From: Defluviicoccus sp.
Lineage (GTDB): Bacteria > Pseudomonadota > Alphaproteobacteria > MPNO01
Direction: 5' to 3'
Assembly (NCBI GenBank): GCA_022823775.1
Contig: JAJEHI010000041.1
Location: forward strand, 1-36,261
DNA: 36,261 bases
Positions within the stretch are counted from its first letter, which is position 1; every line of letters begins with the position of its first letter. Under the pieces are notes generated by a model. It saw nothing but the letters and a program-made list of their open reading frames with translations, was not told the DNA's origin and did no database searches. Shown here piece by piece: positions 1 to 6,347 of the stretch. The position numbers and the translations under genes were made by a program.

Positions 1-631
1 AGGACATCCTGCCGCCGGGCGGCGCCGCGGCCCCCGGTCCGGGGCTAAAAAAAAGCCGTTGATTCGGCGTCCGTTAGGTGTAGACACCGCGCGACGCGTC
101 TTGTTAAACTCCGCGCGCAGTCCACATTACGAGGCCTCAAGACGAGGCCTCTTCAAAATGAGGAGAGCCCACGGCCCTTGTCGTGCTTGGTAGCAGTTAA
201 CTTATTGTAAAAGTTGGAGAATTCACCGCGAACCGCCGCGGTAGAGCAGGGTCGGAAAACCCCGCCGTCATCACTTCGGAAGCAGGTGAAATCTAAGCTG
301 GGCGCAGTCAGGCGCAGATTGATTGTCTGGCGATGCCCGGTTCGGCTTCCTCCAGCGGGTCGTCTCGAATTGGTTTTTCCGGCGGCCGGCAGGTTCGTGC
401 ACATGTCCTGAGAAGAGCCTCGCCCATCCTGGCGAGGAGCGTCTGGAGACCTTCGGGGACAGGTGTCCCCTGGCGACGATTGGGAAGCGCGCTCGTGTAC
501 CGGATCGGGCCGGGGAGCACGGGCGGGGGCCTTCCCGTATGATCGGTCGATGGCGCGCTCGACCCGCCCGAGCTCGTTGCCGCGCGCGACCGCCATCGGC
601 CGCCACCAATCACTTCCGGGCATCACGACTC
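1..631. other. Left-edge region without a recognisable gene
   Basis: No open frame here resembles a known family on either strand. Visible structure is limited. There is a GC-rich hairpin followed by an eight-A run near 30-55. A 10-base direct repeat (ACGAGGCCTC) occurs twice around 129-151. The stretch 180-220 is AT-richer than its surroundings. The frames that stay open on the minus strand are rich in Arg, Pro and Ala, as expected for shadow frames in GC-rich DNA. Confidence 0.5.
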
Positions 632-1795
632 TCAAGGCCACAAGACGTTCTCGGCGAGTACCTGCTGCAGCCGATCAGTCGACCACACGTCGATTTCGTC
701 TCCGGTCCGGAAGGACCGCTTGCCGCGGTACACGAGCACGCGTCGCACTATTCCCGGGAGCTCCGCGATAGCACGCAGTCCCTGCAGCATGCCGGTGTGA
801 TAGCGGGGCTGGGACTTGACCTCGATCGCCGCGAATTCGCCATCCCGGCGCAGCAGAAAGTCGACCTCGGTGCGGTTGGCCGGGTGCGGCGCCCAATAGT
901 GAAGCTGGTCGAACAGCCCGCCCTGCTCGCCGTGCGCCCGCAAGAGGTGCAGGACCCAGCCTTCCAGGAGCGCGCCGCGTTCCTCGGGCGCAATCGGCCC
1001 GTGAAGCCTCTTCACTGCGCGGACCAGGCCGGGATCGAGCCAGTAGAGCTTCGGATGGCGTCGCTCGCGCGCCCGAAGCCGCGACTGGAAGGCGGGGAGA
1101 CGGAAGGCGAGCAGCGTGTCCTCGAGAATGTCCATGTAACCTTGCACCGTGGCGCGCGCGACGCCGCAGTCCCGCGCGATGCCGGATATGTTGACGACCT
1201 GGCCGTGGTAGAGGGCGGCGACCGGCAGGAAGCGCGCGAACCCCGGGAGATTCCGGACCAGCCCTTCGGCCCGGACCTCTTCGCGGAGGTAAAGCCGGAC
1301 ATAGCTCTCGAGAACCGCTCGCCGGTCGTCGGCGACCCAGACCAAGGGGATCGTTCCGGTATCGAGGGCCGCATCCAGATCGAAGTCGTCGCCGAGCTCG
1401 GCCGGGGTCAGGGGATGCATCGTCCTGTGCAGCGCCCGGCCGGCGAGCAGGTTGACGCCCGACGCCTTGAGCTTCCGCGCGCTCGATCCGAGCAGGGCGA
1501 AGTTGAGACGCCGCTCCTCGATGTGACGGTGCACTTCGTTGAGGAGATTCGGAAGGCGCTGGATCTCGTCGACGACCACCCAGCTACCCGGCGGCGCGGA
1601 CTGGAGATCCGCGGCGAAGAGGGACGGGTCGGCGAGGTAGTCCTGGTAGCGGGCCTCGTCGAGGAGATCGATGCGGGGCGCTTCGGGAAACTGCCGTCGC
1701 GCCCAGGTGCTCTTGCCGACCCCGCGCACGCCGAGGAGAAAGAAGCTCTGCCCGGGCGTTCGAATCAACCGCCGATAGGTCGTTTCTGACACCAT
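632..1795 (-). CDS. AAA family ATPase with DUF4143 domain
   Basis: Predicted cytoplasmic P-loop ATPase of 387 residues in the AAA_14/DUF4143 family. The Walker A motif GVRGVGKST lies near residues 22-30 and the Walker B segment VVVDEIQRLP near 73-82. A sensor-like LLGSSARKL follows. The C-terminal half matches DUF4143: LREEVRAEGLVRN near 170, a helix-turn-helix-like segment around GIARDCGVARATVQGY, and a terminal nuclease-like core with EVDFLLRR and AAIEVKS. That EVD...EVK pattern resembles the PD-(D/E)XK fold seen in this family. The length is normal for the family. Members occur widely as single-gene accessory loci; their biological role is largely unknown, and a toxin-like or defence role is only a suggestion. 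The ATG at 1795 is chosen because it is the first in-frame ATG and a near-palindrome sits immediately upstream. Confidence 0.88.
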   Translation of the reverse strand: MVSETTYRRLIRTPGQSFFLLGVRGVGKSTWARRQFPEAPRIDLLDEARYQDYLADPSLFAADLQSAPPGSWVVVDEIQRLPNLLNEVHRHIEERRLNFALLGSSARKLKASGVNLLAGRALHRTMHPLTPAELGDDFDLDAALDTGTIPLVWVADDRRAVLESYVRLYLREEVRAEGLVRNLPGFARFLPVAALYHGQVVNISGIARDCGVARATVQGYMDILEDTLLAFRLPAFQSRLRARERRHPKLYWLDPGLVRAVKRLHGPIAPEERGALLEGWVLHLLRAHGEQGGLFDQLHYWAPHPANRTEVDFLLRRDGEFAAIEVKSQPRYHTGMLQGLRAIAELPGIVRRVLVYRGKRSFRTGDEIDVWSTDRLQQVLAENVLWP

Positions 1796-1831
1796 GTCAT
1801 CATAATTCGTCGTAATTTGATGGTATCATGT
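1796..1831 (-). promoter_or_regulatory. AT-rich near-palindrome at the DUF4143 ATPase start
   Basis: Arms CATCATAATT (1798-1807) and AATTTGATG (1814-1822) are nearly complementary around a 6-base centre. They abut the start codon of the ATPase gene. A second element, TATCATGTC, follows at 1824-1832. The segment is conspicuously AT-rich against a very GC-rich background, as expected for a promoter/operator. The binding protein is unknown; autoregulation by the ATPase's own HTH segment is conjecture. Confidence 0.3.
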
Positions 1832-1832
1832 C

Positions 1833-2382
1833 AAAACCGCGGCAGCGAATCAATACGCTCTTCGAGGCGCTTCTCTCGTAATGATGCGCCATCCGAGTCC
1901 CCCGAATAGCACTGAATGCGAAATCTGACGGCACCTAAAGGCGATCGAACGAAGGTGTTTCGCGCCGTTGGCTAGCCCCTCAGGCGCCCGCGCCGGCGTC
2001 CGCCCCGTCGCGAGGCGCTCGGCGGGATCGGGCCGAGATGCCCCGTGGGCATCAGGCCGGCGGCACATTCCCCGTACGACCGAAAGTCGGCCGGCGGGAT
2101 GTCCCGTCTGGGGCGAGCTGGAGGGAGCCGGCGGACGGCGGGCCGGCTGCGCAGCTGCGGCCGGCCCGTTCCGCGCAGGGCGTCAGGCGGGTTCGGCGGC
2201 GGCGATGCGCAGCCGGCCGCCGTTAACACATGCATCGGGTGCCGCCGGCCCGACCCCGCGGGCGGCTTGTCGCCGCTCTATTTTCGTCTCGATTTGGCAA
2301 GCGCCCCGGATTGGGCGTAGTCTTTTGTGTTCTGTGTTCGTCGGGTTTTCGGCAAACCATCGAACGGGAGGGAGCTACCACC
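1833..2382. other. Intergenic region between the DUF4143 gene and the TRAP operon
   Basis: About 550 bases separate two divergent genes. A perfect hairpin (ATGCCC-CGT-GGGCAT) lies at 2038-2052, and GC-rich potential stem-loops follow to about 2115. The last 100 bases are less GC-rich and probably contain the promoter of the transporter operon, but no confident -35/-10 pair could be assigned. I see no gene. Confidence 0.4.
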
Positions 2383-3330
2383 ATGTTTTGGAGGACACTC
2401 ATGGCCGGCGCCGCCGCGGCGCTGCTGGCCGGCCCTTCGGCCGCCCAGACGGTCAGTATCGGCACGCTGCCGCAGGGATCGCTGGCCTATTCGATCGCGT
2501 CCACCGCGGCCAAGGTGATCGCCGACAACTCGGACCTCACCATGCGCGCCGTCGGCATCGGCGGCTCCAACATTTTCATTCCGCAGGTCAACCAGGGCCA
2601 GCTGGAGATGAGCACGGCGAACGCGGTCGAGGCGAACTTCGCCAGGACCGGGACCGGAACCTTCCCCGGGCGGCCCAACCCCAATTTGCGGATCCTCGCG
2701 CGGCTCGTCACTTTCCAGGTCGGTTTCATGGTTAAGCGGGATTCGCCGATCCAGCGTATCGCCGACTTCAAGGGCCAGCCCTTCCCCTCCGGCTTCACCA
2801 GCCAGAAGATCGTCGAAGTGCTGGTCCGGGCGGCGTTCGCCACCGAGGGCATGACCTTCTCCGACGTCAAGGGCGTTCCGGTACCCAACTTCGTCCGCGC
2901 GACCGACGAGCTGGTGTCCGGCAAGGTGGTGGGATCGTTCCTGGCGCCGGGCTCGGGCGTCGTCCGCAAGGCCAACGCGCGGATCGGCATTCGCTTCCTG
3001 TCGATGCCGGAATCCGCGGCGAACGCCGCGAAGGTGGCGTCCATCGCGCCGGGCGCGTTCTACACCGCTGTCAAGCCGTCGAAGCGGATGCCCTATATCG
3101 ACAAGCCGACCACGATGCTGGGCTTCGACTACCTGCTTCTCGTCGGCTCGCATGTCGGTGACGGGGTCGCCTACAAGGCGGTGAAGGCGCTCCATGAGAA
3201 CAAGAAGGCGCTGGTCGCCGGGCACGGCGTCTATCGCGGCTTCGCGCCCAAGCTGATGGGCAAGAAGGGGATCGGGGTCGACTACCACCCGGGGTCGTTG
3301 AAGTTCTACCGGGAAGCGGGCATCCGATAG
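2383..3330 (+). CDS. TAXI family TRAP transporter solute-binding protein
   Basis: Periplasmic substrate-binding subunit of a TRAP transporter of the TAXI type, 315 residues. The first 21 or so residues form a signal peptide (MFWRTLMAG, then an Ala/Leu core ending in PSAAQT). The mature protein opens with VSIGTLPQGSLAYSIAST, the usual start of TAXI proteins (beta strand, then ligand-contact loop). FIPQVNQGQLEMSTAN, the conserved 'N.G..d...a' segment, follows at about residues 65-80. The ATG at 2383 is chosen over upstream in-frame codons because GGGAGGGAG at 2366-2374 gives a strong ribosome-binding site at good spacing and the signal peptide begins there. The fused permease follows after 23 bases, so the two almost certainly form an operon. 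TAXI ligands are mostly unknown (glutamate and other dicarboxylates are suggested for some), so the substrate is not assigned. Confidence 0.92.
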   Translation: MFWRTLMAGAAAALLAGPSAAQTVSIGTLPQGSLAYSIASTAAKVIADNSDLTMRAVGIGGSNIFIPQVNQGQLEMSTANAVEANFARTGTGTFPGRPNPNLRILARLVTFQVGFMVKRDSPIQRIADFKGQPFPSGFTSQKIVEVLVRAAFATEGMTFSDVKGVPVPNFVRATDELVSGKVVGSFLAPGSGVVRKANARIGIRFLSMPESAANAAKVASIAPGAFYTAVKPSKRMPYIDKPTTMLGFDYLLLVGSHVGDGVAYKAVKALHENKKALVAGHGVYRGFAPKLMGKKGIGVDYHPGSLKFYREAGIR

Positions 3331-3353
3331 CGACTCCGGGGCCGCGCTGAGGC

Positions 3354-5288
3354 GTGGCGAGGACGAACACCGCGGCCGAAGACCAGGGACGCCTCGGCCG
3401 GTTCGGCCAGGGCATCGTCGCGACCTTCGCCGTCGCGCTGACGCTTGGCGCGGTCGCCTGGGCGGCCGACCTTTACCGCGCGATCGGGCTGGCGCTGTTC
3501 ACCGAGCAGTTTCTCGCAGCCATGCTGGGGCTCGCGCTTCCCATCGTGTTCGTCAACCTGCCGGCGACGCGCGGCCGCGCCGGGCGATTGCCTTGGTACG
3601 ACGCGATCGCGGCGGCGGCCGCGTTCTTCGCCTGCTGGTACGTGGCGTGGGAATACCCGCGGCTGTCGAACGAGCTGGTCTACCAGCCCCTCGACGCGCT
3701 GGTGGTCAGCGCCGTGTTGCTGGTGCTTATCGTCGAAGGGCTGCGGCGGGCGGTCGGCAAGGTCCTGGTGATCCTACTGCTCGCCTTTCTCGCCTACGCC
3801 ATGTGGGGTCACCATATACCGGGCAAGCTGACCGGCCGCGAGGTCGACACCGCGACCATCGTCATCGGCCTGGCGCTCGATCCGCAAGCCCTGCTTGGCG
3901 TGCCGATGCAGATCGCGACCACGATCGTCATCGCCTTCGTCCTGCTCGGGCATGTGCTGTTCCAGTCCGGCGGCTCGTCGTTCTTCACCGGCATTTCGAT
4001 GGCGACCATGGGTCGCTACCGCGGCGGCTCGGCGAAGATCGCGGTGACCGCCTCGGGGCTGTTCGGCTCGATCTCCGGCAGCGCCGTCTCCAACGTCGTC
4101 TCCACCGGAGTGATCACCATCCCGCTGATGCGCGAATCGGGATACGGAAGCGAGGCGGCCGGGGGGATCGAGGCGGTGGCGTCGACCGGCGGTCAGCTGA
4201 TGCCCCCAATCATGGGCGCCTCGGCCTTCGTGATGGCCGAGTTCCTTCAGGTCGCCTACGCCGAGGTGGTGATCGCCGCCCTCGTGCCGGCGGTGCTCTA
4301 CTACGCGGCGCTGTTCATCGTCAGCGACCTGGAGGCCGCGCGCACCCGCATCGCGCGGGTCGACGAGCACGCGTTGCCGCGCGCCCGCGCGATTCTCAAG
4401 GCGGGCTGGTTTTTTCCGTTGCCGTTCGGCGTGCTCGTCTATGCCCTTTTCGGGTTGCACCTGCGCCCTGAGGCGGCGGCGCTCTATGCCACGCTGTCGC
4501 TGCTGGCGTGCACCGCGACGCTCGGCTACCAGGGGCGCCGGACCGGGCTTGGCGCGCTGATCAAGGCGGTGCGGGAGACCGGCGATGCCTGCGTGGATAT
4601 CATCCTCATCGTCGCCGCGGCGGGGCTGGTGATCGGCGTGCTGAACATCTCGGGCCTCAGCTTCGGGCTCACCCTCACCCTGGTGCAGATCGGCCAGGGC
4701 AACCTGATCGTGCTGCTGCTGATGGCGGCCGGTATCTGCATCCTTCTGGGCATGGGGATGCCGACGCTCGGCGTCTACGTATTGCTCGCCACCCTCGTCG
4801 CGCCGGCGCTGGTCGAGGTCGGGGTGGACCGGATGGCGGCGCACTTGTTCGTGCTCTATTACGGCATGATGTCGATGATCACGCCGCCGATCGCCATCGC
4901 CGCCTTCGCCGCCGCGTCGCTGACCCGCGCGGACCCGATGCGCACGGCGCTCGCGGCCTGCCGCTTCGGCTGGCTCGCCTACGTGATCCCGTTTCTGATC
5001 GTCGCCTCGCCGACCCTGATCATGCGGGGCGAGTGGGTGGAGATCGTCGTCGACGTCGCCACCGCGTTCGTCGGCGTGTGGCTGGTCTCGGTCGCGCTCA
5101 TGGGGTTTCTGACGCGACCGCTGGGCCCAGCGGCCCGCCTGCTGTTCGCCATCACCGGCTTTGCCGCGCTGGTTCCGGTATCCGCCTTCGACCGAGCGGC
5201 GATCGTGACCGCTTGCGGTGTCGCGCTCGGTGTCGCGCTTTCCGCTCGGGAGGTAATCCTGCGGCGTCGCCCGGTCGTGCGCTCCTGA
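3354..5288 (+). CDS. TRAP transporter permease, fused DctQ-DctM (4TM/12TM) type
   Basis: Inner-membrane permease of 644 residues, the expected size for the fused small and large subunits that accompany TAXI binding proteins. The first ~130 residues hold the DctQ-like helices. The remainder holds the DctM-like part, with conserved glycine-rich loops such as GLFGSISGSAVSNVV (residues ~238-252), STGGQLMPPIMGASAF (~278-293), and GMGMPTLGVYVLLA and MITPPIAIAAFAAASL towards the C-terminus. These are hallmark TRAP transport motifs. It couples solute uptake to an ion gradient with the upstream periplasmic protein. The start is GTG at 3354, 23 bases after the binding protein stop; the Shine-Dalgarno is weak (CTGAGG), consistent with translational coupling. 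The frame is intact throughout. Confidence 0.93.
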   Translation: MARTNTAAEDQGRLGRFGQGIVATFAVALTLGAVAWAADLYRAIGLALFTEQFLAAMLGLALPIVFVNLPATRGRAGRLPWYDAIAAAAAFFACWYVAWEYPRLSNELVYQPLDALVVSAVLLVLIVEGLRRAVGKVLVILLLAFLAYAMWGHHIPGKLTGREVDTATIVIGLALDPQALLGVPMQIATTIVIAFVLLGHVLFQSGGSSFFTGISMATMGRYRGGSAKIAVTASGLFGSISGSAVSNVVSTGVITIPLMRESGYGSEAAGGIEAVASTGGQLMPPIMGASAFVMAEFLQVAYAEVVIAALVPAVLYYAALFIVSDLEAARTRIARVDEHALPRARAILKAGWFFPLPFGVLVYALFGLHLRPEAAALYATLSLLACTATLGYQGRRTGLGALIKAVRETGDACVDIILIVAAAGLVIGVLNISGLSFGLTLTLVQIGQGNLIVLLLMAAGICILLGMGMPTLGVYVLLATLVAPALVEVGVDRMAAHLFVLYYGMMSMITPPIAIAAFAAASLTRADPMRTALAACRFGWLAYVIPFLIVASPTLIMRGEWVEIVVDVATAFVGVWLVSVALMGFLTRPLGPAARLLFAITGFAALVPVSAFDRAAIVTACGVALGVALSAREVILRRRPVVRS

Positions 5289-5373
5289 AACAGGGTTACC
5301 CCAGTCCGTACTTCGGTGCGGACATATCGACGCTCTCGCCCGTTTGAACCCGTGGGCCCAAATCGGCGGCGTC

Positions 5374-5535
5374 CACACGCGCAGTCACCGCGCCTGATTT
5401 GAGCAGCTCGAGATGGATGCTGGCGCATTGCGGGGGAGCATTGTCGGTACCCGCGAGCCCGAGCCGGCGGATCGCGGCGATCGGGGTGTAGGCGAGGCCG
5501 GCAAGCAGAAGCCGGTACCGGGTAGCTGTGCCATT
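5374..5535 (-). mobile_element. Remnant of an IS1380-like transposase C-terminus
   Basis: Reading the minus strand from about 5535 to 5374 gives a stretch beginning YRLLLAGLAYTPIAAIRRL and continuing GLAGTDNAPPQCASIHLELL then KSGAVTARV. From memory this closely follows the C-terminal region of IS1380-type DDE transposases ('..LRRLALAGTELARAQC.TIRLKLLKIGAVV..'). The rest of the transposase, including the catalytic residues, is absent, and no terminal inverted repeats could be defined. The frame runs on into the antisense of the neighbouring AbiEii fragment, so the element is a fused, dead remnant. Family assignment is by recognition only. Confidence 0.5.
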
Positions 5536-5792
5536 CCTCTCACTCGCTACCGGCGAGCGCGCCGACATCCTCCGGACCGCCGCCGCGCGCTCCCGGCGCT
5601 CGGCCGTCATCCTGGAGAAGGACATTGGATCTGCTGAGTGCTCGACGCCCCTTCTCCATGCCCGACCCCCATCCGATGGACTTCAAGGGCGGCATCTCGC
5701 TCTCGAAGGTCTACAGCGTCATCGATCGGCTTTCTGAGGACGTAGACGTCAGCCGGCCTGCCAATATCCGGAACGGAGGTATCGTATCCTGA
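5528..5792 (+). pseudogene. Frameshifted N-terminal fragment of an AbiEii-type nucleotidyltransferase toxin
   Basis: Two frames together reproduce the N-terminal quarter of the intact AbiEii at 14812-15843. The frame opening at 5528 reads FLSLATGERADILRTAA and then VILEKDIG. The parallel in the intact copy is YRSLSADDRRDALRVAE and FLLEKDIW. Near 5627 the reading shifts by one base and continues MDFKGGISLSKVYSVIDRL then SEDVDVS, matching AFKGGTSLSKAYRAIRRF then SEDVDIT. The nucleotidyltransferase signature (GG..LSK, then DVD) is therefore preserved, but the frame is broken and stops at 5790-5792. No partner antitoxin is visible. It is on the opposite strand to the intact operon 9 kb away, so it is a second, dead AbiE locus rather than a local tandem copy. 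Confidence 0.65.
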
Positions 5793-6033
5793 CGACGCCC
5801 GGACCCTCCGACGCGAAACCCAAGCGCTTCTCCGCCTCGCTCCAGCGCCGGCGAGGGGAAGACCGTCCTTCCTGCCCGCCAGTCGGTTCCTGCGCATCAT
5901 CCAGCATCCGCGATCGTGTCCACTTGATCGGCTGATGGACACCATGCCGACGGCCATCCACGATCGGTCACTCTCGTCGAATCCCCGCAAGATCAACAGG
6001 CGGCCCTCGGCGGAGGGTTACACCTAAACCCAG

Positions 6034-6056
6034 GTGGACACCTCCCAAGTGTCCAC
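6034..6056. repeat. Perfect 8-bp inverted repeat
   Basis: GTGGACAC at 6034-6041 and GTGTCCAC at 6049-6056 are separated by seven bases and enclosed by the two 24-base direct repeats. The hairpin lacks a T-run, so an intrinsic terminator is not convincing. An operator or a relic of a mobile-element end are alternatives. Confidence 0.4.
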
Positions 6057-6075
6057 TCCCGATCGCACAGCCTCG

Positions 6076-6210
6076 TCACATCACGCTAAACGGGGAAGGC
6101 GGCCCACGGCGGAGGCTTACCGCGGAACTCCGCCCGCGTCTCGTCTGCTCCTCGAGCCCTTCCCTGAGATCCGCGTCTATGCGGACGCCCAGCCGCTCTG
6201 TCACCACCAT
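6076..6210 (-). pseudogene. Possible truncated ribbon-helix-helix (antitoxin-like) protein
   Basis: A 44-codon frame starting at ATG 6210 reads MVVTERLGVRIDADLREGLE and then EQTRRGRSSA. The pattern (short strand with alternating hydrophobics, helix, RRGRS turn) is what CopG/RHH-type DNA-binding antitoxins show at their N-terminus. The second helix that should follow is replaced by a Pro/Arg-rich tail running into the 24-base repeat, so the gene looks cut off after the first helix. The assignment rests on pattern recognition of about 30 residues and is tentative. Confidence 0.3.
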
Positions 6211-6347
6211 GTCATTGTCCGGCTGCAAGTACGACGACGTCCGGCGTCGAATGGCGCAACGGCCTCCCCGCGCAGTCCAGTACCCCGTCTCTTCCGATCG
6301 AGGCCCTCGCCCGGGTCCGGAGCCCGCTCCAATTGCCTTTCGCGCGC

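Larger units (their letters stand above)
5793..6347. other. Repeat-bearing intergenic region beyond the AbiEii remnant
   Basis: This stretch lies between the AbiEii remnant and the end of the TonB receptor gene. A 24-base direct repeat matching at 22 of 24 positions occurs at 5998-6021 and 6097-6120 (AGGCGGCCC[T/A]CGGCGGAGG). Between the copies a perfect 8-base inverted repeat (GTGGACAC/GTGTCCAC, 7-base loop) sits at 6034-6056. A short ribbon-helix-helix-like frame on the minus strand is listed separately. No complete gene is seen. Confidence 0.45.

Noticed and set aside
323..1789. A 488-codon plus-strand frame opposite the DUF4143 ATPase
   Set aside because: The minus-strand frame has Walker motifs and family-specific segments; this one has none.
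2038..2115. Possible riboswitch-like stem-loops upstream of the TRAP operon
   Set aside because: Stems are present, but no conserved riboswitch core could be matched, and the structures lie about 270 bases from the start codon.
1972..2235. A minus-strand frame with a segment like DIPPADFRSYGECAAG
   Set aside because: It faintly recalls small Pro-rich lipoprotein repeats, but there is no signal peptide, ribosome-binding site or clear homologue. The hairpins there are explained by GC-rich sequence.
3774..5378. A 534-codon frame on the minus strand opposite the TRAP permease
   Set aside because: It is charged and low-complexity (runs of His, Arg, Asp, Gln) and antisense to a conserved membrane protein; an artefact of codon bias.
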